Assembly (NCBI GenBank): GCA_026027325.1
Contig: JAMSLZ010000006.1
Location: forward strand, 2,232,001 to 2,296,000
Length of the DNA: 64,000 nucleotides
Direction of reading: 5' to 3'
DNA from: Actinomucor elegans
Taxonomy: Eukaryota; Mucoromycota; Mucoromycetes; Mucorales; Mucoraceae
Each line of letters begins with the position of its first letter. Position 1 is the first letter of the stretch. The position numbers and the translations under genes were made by a program. The notes under the pieces were generated by a model that was given only the letters and a program-made list of their open reading frames with translations, did not search any database and had not been told where the DNA came from. Of the stretch, positions 49,639 to 60,484 are shown piece after piece.

Positions 49639-50371
49639 TAGTAGTAGTAATGATAGTATTCTGAGTAATGCCAATAGTACTGTATCTTTGTTTCAGTTAT
49701 TTGGTGTTTCTCTCGAGGAAGCTTTACGTATTTCGTCTAAAAACCAGCTACCTTCGATTGTGTTTCGATGTTTGGAGTATTTAGAAGCAAAAGATGCCAT
49801 CTACGAAGAAGGTATATATCGCGTCAGTGGTAGTTCAATTCAAGTCAACCAATTGCGACAGCAATTCTGCGAGTTTGGCGATGTAGATTTGCTCTCAAAC
49901 TGTGATATTGTCGACGTACATGTTGTAGCTTGTCTGCTAAAGATGTGGTTGCGAGAGCTGCTTGACCCCATTATCAGCCAAGACTTTATAGTCAAACTAC
50001 AGCAGCAAGCAGGTATAGATGCAATACACGTGACGCCATATCCATTTTATACTAATTCATTATACATAGATATTAAAAAACCCTTGGGACCACTCGTAAA
50101 GGAGCAGTTACCAAAAGCCAATTATCATTTACTACTCACTTTGATTGGTCATCTAAGGCTGATCGTGGAATATGCTGAATTTAACAAGATGACTTTGAGG
50201 AATATCGCTATTGTGTTTGCACCTACTCTATCTATCCCTTCTGGTCTTTTTAATCTATTAATGACAGAGTATGAGTCCAGTTTTCAGTTGGTAGTTCAAC
50301 CAACCACTTCGGCCGACAGATTTAAACAAAGCTATCTAAAACGCAAGAAAAATAAAACTTATTTTCAGTAA
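48649..50371 (+). CDS. PH and RhoGAP domain protein, Bem3-like
   Basis: A GTPase-activating protein for Rho/Cdc42-type GTPases in cell polarity. The start is at 48649 (MSTKKATTIPEKIDTDDKQQ). Residues 20-60 form a coiled coil (LWHIIEKQRAVIYELQKALS). A PH domain follows across two introns (DGYLTKREKQSGWNKYYFVL, then FVIMNKHEAPIILCADTDKE and RDQWVKALLNCI). A poly-Ser linker from an AGC/AGT run lies at 49585-49650. The RhoGAP domain runs from FGVSLEEALRISSKNQLPSI, with the arginine finger in EEGIYRVSGSS and the MTLRNIAIVFAPTL motif. A 57-nt stop-free intron (50013-50069) probably interrupts the domain. Its end is 122 bp before the next gene. Confidence 0.88.
49585..49650 (+). repeat. AGC/AGT trinucleotide run (poly-Ser)
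   Basis: About 20 AGY codons in a row in the RhoGAP protein between the PH and RhoGAP domains. It is nearly pure AGC in the centre, so prone to slippage, and encodes a flexible linker. Confidence 0.9.
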
Positions 50372-50492
50372 TTGACACACAAACAGTGAGGCACAAATAT
50401 TACACCTATAAAAGGGCAAAATTTCTTAGTTTCTGAGGCATTTTTTTTTTCTTTCTTCTCCCCCTCCTCCTCTTCCCTCCTTTCAAAATACT

Positions 50493-51200
50493 ATGGTCCA
50501 CCACCATCAAAAAGCAGCTTCTTGTTCGGCATTACCTTCATTCGCTTCTTTAAATTCTATATCAACCGCCTCAACGCAAACTACCTTGTTGGCTAATGAC
50601 AAGCGATTGGGAAATCAAGAAAGCGACATGTCGACATTGTTCCCGTTGCCTTCATTCTGTATATATTCACAAAGAGCTTTATTAAATGAATACGCACCTG
50701 AATCAGATATCATTCAATTTCTATATCCAGAATCGACTGTTTTGCAAGAACGATTGCCGATGCTTGTAGGTGTATTCCAATCATTATTTACTGTAGTGAA
50801 TGATATGCACAGTAAAGGTGAAGATGAAGACGATGACGAACCAGAGACAGATTCAGATACAGAGGACGATGAGGATGATGACGATGAAGAGGAGTTACCT
50901 TTTACCATCATTGGTTTAAATACGATGAAACTAGTGATTTGGAACAGTATGTTTAACAAGGACCTCAGTCTAGTGATTTTTATTTCTTCGCAATTGACAG
51001 ATAATGATATACTCGATCATATGCAACGATTAAAAGCATCGATATTGAGCAATGTACCCGCTAGTATTCCGGCAAGTAGATGTCTATATAATAGGTTATG
51101 CTGTGTTAATGTGTCTTTTTCCTTTCAGTTGACTGCAAGTCAGATAGGTGATCATATAAATACCTCATGCAAATTGTGCGAGACTTTTACTTGTGTGTAA
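50493..51200 (+). CDS. Hypothetical protein with acidic linker
   Basis: A 235-codon open frame starting MVHHHQKAASCSALPSFASL after a C/T-rich leader. The N-terminal third is Ser/Thr-rich. A folded-looking part (SDIIQFLYPESTVLQERLPM, then LVGVFQSLFTVVNDM) is followed by about 30 residues dominated by Asp/Glu and then a hydrophobic, partly beta-like segment (LPFTIIGLNTMKLVIWNSMF, then SLVIFISSQLTD). A possible 57-nt intron (51072-51128; GC donor, TTTCCTTTCAG acceptor) is in frame and stop-free, so two protein forms are possible. No family recognised. Confidence 0.6.
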   Translation: MVHHHQKAASCSALPSFASLNSISTASTQTTLLANDKRLGNQESDMSTLFPLPSFCIYSQRALLNEYAPESDIIQFLYPESTVLQERLPMLVGVFQSLFTVVNDMHSKGEDEDDDEPETDSDTEDDEDDDDEEELPFTIIGLNTMKLVIWNSMFNKDLSLVIFISSQLTDNDILDHMQRLKASILSNVPASIPASRCLYNRLCCVNVSFSFQLTASQIGDHINTSCKLCETFTCV

Positions 51201-51881
51201 TACAACAATATACCTCATTTTACTTTAAAAGGCGTTTGAAATCTCCATGTTTTATTAACTAATAGAACATATCTTTTTAGCACTATTTGATGAACAATCA
51301 AAACCTATACGTATTCTATTAATATACACTTGATGTATTATCCAGGCATTTATATCGAAGCTGTATCAAATGACATGCAGTTTTCTAAGGAGTTTAAATT
51401 AAGAATTTGTTACTATTTGTATCCTTTTCAGCCAACCAATAAAGCCCTTTTTTTCAGTGTTTAATTTTCGAAATCCAACCAAATTTTTCTTTAATTCAAG
51501 CTCTTAACTAATGGGAGGCTTTGTTTTTCACTCATTTATTTTAATCAACAAACGCCATATTGACACTCATTTTTTTTTCAAGCAATCTTTCAAAAAAAAA
51601 AAATATGTCAGTTTTAGAACAAATTCATTAAATGGAATTGCGAAAAAGTCATATTGAAAAAAAAGGGACTATGAAAACGTAAGCCAACTCGGCATTATCC
51701 TGGATGAAATAAACATGTGGCATAATCTCGGTATTGAATCTCGCTTAATAGAAACAACAAGCATGTGATAGATCCAATTTCCATTCAAGCTAAATCTCAT
51801 ACCAAATGCAGTTTTGGCTCGTTTCAATCTCTATAACCGATACTACTGTGTAGACCTCTGAATAAATAGGAGATTATACGG

Positions 51882-51932
<51 letters not shown>

Positions 51933-52004
51933 AAAGAAAAGGGAAAAAAATGCATTGTTCTTTCTTTCTTTCTCTCTAAATATCCTATTATACACTTTTG
52001 CACA
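51201..52004. other. Intergenic with 46-nt poly(A) tract
   Basis: AT-rich spacer. A pure A run of 46 nt (51885-51930) followed by GAAAAGAAAAGGG is the longest homopolymer in the window and lies 75 bp before the next start codon, where fungal promoters often carry poly(dA:dT) elements. Confidence 0.6.
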
Positions 52005-52408
52005 ATGACTGCACAACAAATTTCAACAGAGATTAATGACGAATTAATACAATGGGCAAAGAATGAGATGAGTAAACAGGTTGAACTAGCCTCTCAAAAG
52101 GTCAGCAGGAAAAGGAGCTGGCTTAACATAATCGATAGCGATGAATTAGAAGAGCAAGAACGGTCGATATCACCGCCTGAAAAAACCATACGACTGGATA
52201 TAGGTACATACGCGCGAGTTTGTTTTAGTGCACTTATGATTGCATGATTAAACTCTTTTCTTATCTAGTTGACACGTCGAGAGAGAGCACCAAGGACATT
52301 TTATCGGCCTACAAACGGATCTGGGATAACCTCGATTTGTCCAAGCCCACAGATGCGAAACTGGAACCTTTTGTCTGGCAGAAGATCAGAGAACTTCAAA
52401 AGAAATGA
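52005..52408 (+). CDS. Small hypothetical protein
   Basis: Two exons (52005 to about 52201, and from about 52270) encode about 115 residues: MTAQQISTEINDELIQWAKN, then a charged middle (NIIDSDELEEQERSISPPEK), then VDTSRESTKDILSAYKRIWD ending ...WQKIRELQKK. It is mostly helical and charged, with no membrane segment and no family I recognise. The stop codon is 3 bp from that of the convergent kinase gene. Confidence 0.6.
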
Positions 52409-52411
52409 TTA

Positions 52412-52836
52412 TTATTTATTTTCATTGTATATACTATCAAAACAATCAATAAGTGATTGCAAGCCTAAAAGGTATCCTTGATCTGGTTGATCAGTGTGCT
52501 TTGGTGGGTATATAAAGTCTTGCGTTGATTCATCAGGGCTAACGGACTTTGCAAAGTCAATCATTCTTACATCGATCTTTTTATTCTTGTTATTACCATC
52601 GTATATCAGCAATAAAGAGGAACCGTAAAAGCGATATCCTTTCAATGACTTGATAATACGCGATAATCGGCTTAATTTCCTGAGCAATACTGGAATATGG
52701 TCTAGTTGATTGTCTAAATAGTCTACCAGGTTGTCTTTGAATGCTTGTTTATCTAATGCTCGACCCATATATTTATCGTGAAACACAAATCGCTGTTCAT
52801 TGCGTTTGTAAACCTAGAAATGATGCTTCTTTTTAA

Positions 52837-52870
<34 letters not shown>

Positions 52871-53901
52871 GCCTAAAGAGAAAGAAAGTAATCTTTTATA
52901 TTTACCTGCATACCACATAGTCGAACACCCAGTTTCTTACTGGTTGACTGAGCACACTTGAGCGTTTGACTTTTCATTTTAGCTTCATCTGCATATACGC
53001 CATACTGCCGTGTTCCCATTTTCAAATCTAGAACACATGGATATTGTACTCCATCTGTCAAATCTTCCAGTAATATAAATTGTTTAATGACACTGTCTTG
53101 TTGTGTTAATTGCTGTAACTTTTGTCTATCTCTTTCATATACTTGCTGACTCCATGGATTTGTGGGCGTTCTTCTTGGCTGCCAACGCGCTGAAGAAGGA
53201 GCAGGTTCATCTTTCATTATATCGTCTTTATTATTCAGTTCATTATCATCATACGATAAAGATAATGATGTGGCCGAATTGTATAAAGAACTTTCTTTTG
53301 GTTTATCTGCCAACTGACTGGCCATCTGCTTAGGCGACTGTGGTGCTGAAGTTGTAGACTGGATCATGGAAGGTCTTCTTGACTGAACAGTCATGGCAGC
53401 AATGTTTTCCTTTTCCCAAGCATTTACCGTTTGAATCCGCTCTTTTAACGCGTGAGGATTAAACACTTCACACAAGACTTGCTTTCGAAAAGCTTCGAAT
53501 CGCGAGTTGCATTGATCAGCATTGGGCGACCACTGTTGAAAATCTGTTTGCAATAAGGCGTCGGGTGTGGGTAGTGCCTTGACCGTATGCCAGTCTTGCA
53601 ACAGTTGCTCGTTCTTTTCAAATATCACTTCGGGCAATAACAGTTGACTATGCTGGTGGTACGTGACATTGAGCACGCCGAGATATTGAGAAAGAAAAGG
53701 TAGTAACTCTGGGTGGCGCGATTCAAGATAAACATAGAACGCTTGTTCCTTTTGCGAAGCTGGCTTGCATATAGCTCGTTTGGAAAAACGGAAAAGGGAC
53801 GTATGGCCACCCACTTGGTTTGTAAATGGCAGCAAAGGAATACTTGCGGTGATATTTTGCGGATCAAACTTGGTTGAAGTGATACTAGTAATAGTACTCA
53901 T
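52412..53901 (-). CDS. KCS1: Inositol polyphosphate kinase, Kcs1/IP6K type
   Basis: An IPK-superfamily kinase; Kcs1/IP6K enzymes make inositol pyrophosphates from InsP6. Two exons. The N-terminus [20 protein letters not shown] is followed by [20 protein letters not shown], the nucleotide-binding Gly region. The signature PxxxDxKxG appears as [15 protein letters not shown]. After a T-rich intron (about 52816-52906) come [20 protein letters not shown], then [14 protein letters not shown] (the SSLL motif) and VRMIDFAKS with the metal-binding Asp. At about 465 residues it is close to animal IP6K and shorter than yeast Kcs1. An in-frame ATG at 53940 is possible but less likely; the 13 extra residues are low complexity. 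Confidence 0.85.
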
Positions 53902-54032
53902 ATTTAAAGGAAAAGAAAAAGGAAAAGGGTGATGAAACAAAGTTTTTACTATTTGCTATTTATCACTCAGTTATTAGTGTAACAGTTTGTATTCTACCAT
54001 ACTAGTAGATGGTCCGAGCAAACTTTATTTAA

Positions 54033-56105
54033 TCAGAATAGAACAACAGTAGGCACATAGCCGTTCTTCATGACTTCCATCACTACACCTTCATCATAGC
54101 CTGTCAAGTAAGTGGATCCAAACGGGTTTTGTTCGCTAGATCCACGCGTCAATATCACTGGTTTTTGCTGGGCACCATTCTCTTTGATCGTATTCATGGA
54201 TTCCCAAGGAATATGCTCTTGCATGCTTGTGATCTATCATACACACAGTCATTAACTTGAGCACCTTTTGATCTTTTAGCTCATTTACCTTCATGTCTGC
54301 CGTAACTGTACTTTCATTATCGTCATCCACGTCAACTAACAAAGAAGCATTATCTACCTTTTTATCTGATGGTTTATAATATATAAGTATCCAAGGGACT
54401 GAGCTAGATCTGATGATACTTACTCTTGTTTTTGGGGAATATCATTTGGAAAGGGCATCGCTTATATCTTTTTAGCCGAGTAAGTATCACAATACGTTCA
54501 TTCTATTGATCCCTTTTTACCTTTGGAAGTCATAATGACCTGGCACGTTACCATGAAGCACAATCTTTTTACAAATGTGTAATGTGCCATCAATCAGTAT
54601 ATCGATACCCAAATGAAAGTAATTGAGGAAATAGTCTGTAGGCTGAACCAATGAAGGGTCTAATATAGCAGTTTTAGTAAGATCACATACGATACTAGTG
54701 CTTTTTTTTTTAATACCTTTATCCTTATCATCATTGCCACTAACTAGTAATACATCGCCTGATTTAGATTCAATAGGATTTGATTTGGACAAAAGAGCTG
54801 CATTATCAGTAGTAGAATGAATCTTCATCTTGTCTTCTTCTTTATAGAATATCCTTGATGGTTTGCCTAGATCTGATAATATGTCTTGTACTGTTGTTGT
54901 ATTTAGACCTACAAATACTGAGCTATTGACTATCTTGGAACTTTTCGCCGCGTTCTCATTGTTGTTACTGGTAGTTGTCATTGCTGTCGCTGCTGGTGTG
55001 GTTGTATTTGTAGCAGTGGTCGTAGCAGGAGTCGCGTTTTCTCGGGATATATCAGTATCTGAACCGCCATAAGTTGGAAATAGTAAGGTAATACCTTTCG
55101 TTGGCTTATAGATATATACACAATGTTAAGATCATCCCAATGCATTCTCTCCAATGCCATTACTATACCTTGGCTATGACACTCTCTACTTCTCTTTTAC
55201 CCAATTTGCCATACTTTGTCGAGTTACTTCTATTATGCTCTGCAAGGATTTTAGACAGTGATGGAACTGCCGCTTGCTGCCATGAATTACTATTGCTATA
55301 CAAAATCACTTTGGAGGCAATAGGCGTTGTTCCATCTGGAAATTCAAGTGGAAGATCAGTGGATGACTTGTAAAGGTTTTGATGCCGTGTGGGTATAGGA
55401 AACATGAAGGCCAAACCCTAATTATACTAAAATATGAGTCCTGAGCATTTAGATTGATTCAGCCTTGCAGTACTTTACAGGGTATTTTAACGTATAAATG
55501 CTTTGATTTGAATCAAATTCACCGGGATAAGTAGGTCCAAAAGACTTGTAAATCAATAAAAACGTTGGTATAGTTCTGCTTGAACTAAATAGACACAATC
55601 AGCAACTTCATGCCAGCAACAGTCCCAGGCAAAAATATACATACCTCACATCACTGCTTTGATAGACGAGCTTTACTTTCGTCGGGTCAAAACACTCAAC
55701 AGATTTTAATCTTTGGAGACAAGCATCATATCTTAGGTTGAGGCCATTTGCAGTCAAAGCAACGATAAAGTCGTATTCCAAAGGGCTCTTTTTATTACAA
55801 AATATATTAGTGCATTATTATTCTTTTCTAATAGGTGATTACCTCTTGACTGTATTTAAGTTCAACAGAGGGAAAAAACTGTGGCCTGCTTGATAAAAAA
55901 CGCAAAGTGTCCCATAAAGAAGAGCCTTTTTTTTTAACATTCGAAATTAGTTTTGTCCTTTTGATGTATACAAAGTCTTACCTAATCGGAAAGGACCAAG
56001 ACTTCTGCCTGGCACAATGACGAGTTCAATACGTTTAGAACGTGGTGGTTGTTTGGGAGACTCGGTATTACTACTGCCACTGGTATTGCTTATTGCTGTA
56101 GTCAT
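54033..56105 (-). CDS. PHAF1: PHAF1 (UPF0183) family protein
   Basis: A member of the family of human C16orf70/PHAF1, which acts with BCAS3 at phosphoinositide-marked autophagosome membranes. Multiple exons from 56105 (MTTAISNTSGSSNTESPKQP). Diagnostic segments are RIELVIVPGRSLGPFRLG near the N-terminus, GLAFMFPIP, then VFVGLNTTTVQDILSDLGKP and PTDYFLNYFHLGIDILIDG followed by KIVLHGNVPGHYDFQR. The last exon ends ...VMKNGYVPTVVLF. A Thr/Ala/Asn-rich insertion (TPATTTATNTTTPAATAMTT) sits before the third block and is a lineage-specific loop. Membrane association is inferred from the family. Confidence 0.85.
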
Positions 56106-56511
56106 TTATCAATTTTTTTAAAAAAAAGGGGGACACGAGTGAGAAAAAGATGAGGAATTAAAGCAATAAGATAACGAAACGGATCATGCACTTGAGCTGT
56201 TGTGGAAACGTCATACAATGCACATGACTAGCGCAGCATTTGATGTTTGGTAAGGAGTTTAAATAGAATAAGCCTTATTAGCTGATGTTAATGTAAAAAG
56301 GTATACAGCCAGGGGATCTAAATTTTTGAGCAGTACAGAGCCGATAATACTTGAACAGTAGTTTGATGATCTGTATAGATAGTTTAATTATTATTTACCA
56401 AATGATACAAGTGCTCAGTTTATGCTCTAGTAAATATGAAAATAGCTGAAAATTTAGCCTCGAAGTGATTCCTGGGATATTATCTAGTTATTTCCAATAT
56501 CACATTTCTCA

Positions 56512-56850
56512 ACTGATGTCAGTCAGATGGATTGTATCTGCTTATTGTCCCATGCTCAGAATGAAGTAAAGCCTGCCTAAAATTTTGTTTAGCAGTAGTA
56601 ACAGGTATGCTGTATTTCCTAATGATTACATAACGATATAATTAATGCGTTGAGTATTTATCTTTGGATGTCTCGGCTCAGTTTCGGTCAAATGTTGCAT
56701 CTGATTAGAAGCTCTTGTCCAGAACGAATAGTTGTATCTGCCAATTTTTTTTGAAACAAATACGATAAATATGCTGGTAATTGGAATGCAAATTGTACAG
56801 ATCCCATATGACAATGTCCAATCATCTATAGAATGAGCTACTGCATTCAG
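56512..56850 (+). repeat. Tandemly spaced core repeats, three copies
   Basis: Forward copies at about 56512-56577, 56669-56739 and 56801-56850, with starts 157 and 132 bp apart. The best is the second (TTTCGGTCAAATGTTGCATC, then TGATTAGAAGCTC). The third keeps only the right half (AATCATCTATAGAATGAGCT). The array lies between two divergently transcribed genes. Confidence 0.65.
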
Positions 56851-57261
56851 AAAAAACCTGGAGCGGATTTAAACAGACCACGTGATATAAGAAGCACTTT
56901 ATTTGATGACAATGAAGCCTAGATAATATTGCATTAACTTCATAGATTGAATGAATGAGATATGAAAAACTCAGCGATTGTGTATCATCTTGAGCCCAGC
57001 AAGTACGATCATGTGGATATTGCCAAGTCTTTTTTTATTTATTTTAAAAAGACAATATCAAGATAGTATGTTTAAGCTTAGTTAGGAAATGTTATTGTAG
57101 AGTATACATACCATAGGATTGTACTGTACAACCATTACTAGTTTATGCAAATTGTTTACTATTTACCATATTAAGCCATCCATACTGTTGGTCTATGTCA
57201 AAGCCTCATGGTTTATTAAGCTCCTTCTTTTCTCTGTTCTTGTACTGTCTTGTTAAAAAAA

Positions 57262-58506
57262 ATGAACAATCACGATTCTTACGACCAATACGCAGATCAG
57301 TTACTCAACAGTGTTTTTGCTAATGTCAAGCAATCCTCTACAGCTGCACATACCAGCCACGAAGATCATCTCTTGAACCAACTATTCCAAAACGCTAGAA
57401 TTTCATCTCCAATACCTCCATCTCCGCTTCTAAACAATACAAATACCGAATGGTTATTGCTTCAACAGTTACAGCAACAGCAGCAGTTGATTGAAAAGCA
57501 ATTATCTGCACTGACTGCTAGTAAAACTGTGCCCTCATCTCCAGCCTTTCAAGTTCCTGTAGTCGAACCTTCTGCGATCAGTCCGTCTCAAAACACAGAG
57601 TTAGAACAAGATGTAAAATCCAAGAAAATCGCGCGCGTACCTGTACAGCAGCAGCAAGCAGAACCATCCCCACCTGAATCCAATGCCGCATTAGTTAAAG
57701 CTACTGCAGCAGCAGTAGCGTTACACAATTCGGGAAACAGACCTGCTTTACCAAAGAAAAAGAGTTTTATCAGACGTACTTTGTCAAGAAGAAATTTTAA
57801 AGACAGAGAAAACCAAGCACCGGCTTATACAGAAGCAACGACAGCTGTTCAATCAGTTCAGCCTAAAGCTGCCAATCAGCAGAAGCCTGTGAAAGTTGAG
57901 AAATCCCCTACATTTTGGAGACCTAGAGAAGAAAAACCCAAAGGATGGTGGAAAGGAAACAGATCTAATCCTACAACCAAACAGCAGCAACAGTACTACC
58001 AATATGAAGAAGAAGAGGAGGATGAGAAAGAGGAAGAAGAGGAAGAGAGTAGCGAAGAAGAAATACCATTGCCAGTACCTGCAAAGAAGTCAAAGAAAAA
58101 GGTAGTAAAAAAAGTAGCTGTACCTCATCTACAAAAAGTACCTCAACAAAAAGTGTCTTCGATCAAAAAGAAATCAACTAGACCTATGGCGTTCAAGGCG
58201 CCTACAGTCAAAGGGAAAAAGAAGAAAAATAAAGTAAAACAAGAATCTGCTGCTAAAAGTGTGCCAAAGTATGCAATACCTCAACAGCCCATGTATTATC
58301 AGCAGCCAATGATGGTAGCTCCTCAGCAGCCTTACATAATGCCAGGTCAAGCTAGAGGCGGATATTACTGTATGCCAGGCCAGGGAATGATGATGCCGCC
58401 GTTGACGCAGCAAAATGAAGAGCCTGCAAGTAAAACTGCAGTGACACGAAGAAAGACTGTACTGAATCCTAGAGAGTCCTCCAATGACAAATGTTCCATT
58501 ATGTAA
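57262..58506 (+). CDS. Disordered, charged protein with C-terminal CaaX box
   Basis: A single exon of about 414 residues starting MNNHDSYDQYADQLLNSVFA (ATG at 57262; the frame extends upstream without ATG). The sequence is low complexity: Gln runs near residue 70, a Lys/Arg patch (ALPKKKSFIRRTLSRRNFKD), a Trp-containing block (FWRPREEKPKGWWKGNRS), a Glu-rich stretch of about 25 residues, a Lys-rich stretch, and a Gln/Pro/Met/Tyr-rich end (MYYQQPMMVAPQQPYIMPGQ). It ends CSIM, a CaaX box with Met at the last position, which favours farnesylation. A membrane-tethered scaffold role is inferred. No conserved domain seen. Confidence 0.75.
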   Translation: MNNHDSYDQYADQLLNSVFANVKQSSTAAHTSHEDHLLNQLFQNARISSPIPPSPLLNNTNTEWLLLQQLQQQQQLIEKQLSALTASKTVPSSPAFQVPVVEPSAISPSQNTELEQDVKSKKIARVPVQQQQAEPSPPESNAALVKATAAAVALHNSGNRPALPKKKSFIRRTLSRRNFKDRENQAPAYTEATTAVQSVQPKAANQQKPVKVEKSPTFWRPREEKPKGWWKGNRSNPTTKQQQQYYQYEEEEEDEKEEEEEESSEEEIPLPVPAKKSKKKVVKKVAVPHLQKVPQQKVSSIKKKSTRPMAFKAPTVKGKKKKNKVKQESAAKSVPKYAIPQQPMYYQQPMMVAPQQPYIMPGQARGGYYCMPGQGMMMPPLTQQNEEPASKTAVTRRKTVLNPRESSNDKCSIM

Positions 58507-58862
58507 TACTGAATAATAATAGTAATAATGATAATAGTAATAAACTGATATTGTATTTTTTTTTTTTTTTTTTTACACTCTGATTCGCATCGACGATGGC
58601 TATAAAAGAAGTGGATGGGCTTGCTTTTAATACAATGATAAACAGCATATAACATGCTACGGAATCAAGGAAAACCAAAGTTAGCAGATAAACCGTGTTT
58701 ATTATCTTTATCACAAACACAATGCTGCAGTGTATATGATCATTATGTAGTTCGAGTAATGGCTTGGATAATCAACATGTGCTTGATGGCTTTCCATTTT
58801 CTGTACGATGTTTGTTGGTGGTATCATTGTTGAGAAACTTTTGGTATTAAGCTTTTTCTAGT

Positions 58863-59794
58863 TTACGCTTTTTCCTTGGCAATATCTAGCTTACTTATCA
58901 CTGAATCCAACATACTCGTCAACTAGCAAGGAAACAAATATTCAGTAATCAAAAAAAGTATGCACACTGTTTTCTGTTTGTTCTTACAGTAAAGTCATCA
59001 ATGGACGCCACAAACCCTTTTTGACGGTCAATAATCTTATCTGCCTTGTCAAGATTACCAAGTTGGATCAAGTCCTCTGCAAAATAAAGCCAGCATTTAC
59101 ACTCTAGTATAGGATCCTTTAGTCTCTTGGCAAGCTTGATTTGTTGGATAGCTAATGCACCTGCTTTGTATGCCTAGATATGGACGGTGTTTAGTTCAAT
59201 GATAAGTGTGTGCTTACTGCGTCACTTACATATTTCACGTTGCTCTTGCCCAAGGAGCAATAGGCGCCACCCAATACAGAGTAATATACGCCTGTCACAG
59301 CAATCATATGTGCTCTGGAAGCCAAACTCCACATTCGTCTGCACCAACTCATATTCACTCTAATTGAACGCTGTACAAATAACCTTGTATTCAGCAGTAT
59401 ATATAATACAACTGGGTAGTCAACAACTATACGCGCGTTTTTTCCTGCACAACCACCGAGTAACAATAGGAGGCTCGATTGAGGCGAATCGGATATTCTA
59501 CGATTAATGGCTTCAATAGATTCAACATCGTGACAAGTAATGATACCATAATGGCAGCTGCTGGCTAATTTCTTAGGTCCAAGGGCTAAGGCTGTTATTG
59601 TTGGTATGGCAGGTGTCGAAATATACAGACTAATGGTGAAGTTTACTGAAAAGAAACAATTTTATGTGAGCTCGAATGGTCGCACTTCTTTTGGGGGTTG
59701 CCTTTATAATACCTCCTGTAAGCTTCTTTTTAGTCTCTTGTAAATGATTGTAAGAGAATATTTGATCGAATGTCGATTTCGTTATAACTGGCAT
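58863..59794 (-). CDS. Conserved protein of unknown function, TPR-like C-terminus
   Basis: Four exons from 59794 (MPVITKSTFDQIFSYNHLQE). The middle part contains NFTISLYISTPAIPTITALA, then LGPKKLASSCHYGIITCHDV, then SPQSSLLLLLGGCAGKNARI. The C-terminal part has paired helices typical of TPR-like arrays (MWSLASRAHMIAVTGVYYSV, then AYKAGALAIQQIKLAKRLKD, LECKCWLYFAEDLIQLGNLD) and ends ...ISKLDIAKEKA. The length is about 265 residues. I do not recognise a named family. The helical repeat part suggests a protein-binding adaptor. Confidence 0.65.
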
Positions 59795-60484
59795 ATTAAA
59801 AAAGATGTAGTGTCTCGAAAAGTATACTGTGTCGCGAAATTTAAACTGAGTAAAAAAGAAAAAAGAAAAAAAAAGAGCTGCAGTAACTCATGAGCTCATT
59901 ATTGTTGCCTTTATTCATGCACTATTAGAATAAATGATTTTGAATGTAGGATTTTTCTGGTTTCTTTACCTCACAGTGTATAAAGTTAGGTAAAGTAACA
60001 AACAGGTTATCAACTATAATCTTTTAGCTCCACACATAATACTCAAGCGCCATTTTGCTGGAACGGTAGACAACTTTAGTATAGACATACAAGCGTGTAG
60101 TAGTAGTAGAATATCCAAAATTTTAGCTGGGAAAAACAGGAGCTCACTGCTTAAGATTGGTAAAATACAAAAAGAAAAATTATCTAAAAAAAATTATTAA
60201 CTATGCATTCAAAATGTTTCGAGTATCATCAAACAGTGATTCAAAGCAGACACTTCTGAGTGTTTTAGAAAAGTAATCATAACCCGGATATTGTATATTG
60301 AAAATATAGAAAAAAATAGAGCTGCATTCTATTTTCAATAAGGGATCTATGTTAATTATAAACTCTGCTTCGAAGCACCGTATATAACTTCAAAACAGAT
60401 GTTAAAATTCTACAATGTTTAAAAAAGAGGTAATTAAGGGATACCTGGGGGGATTTTTCAGAAATCATCTCAATTTTAATACAT

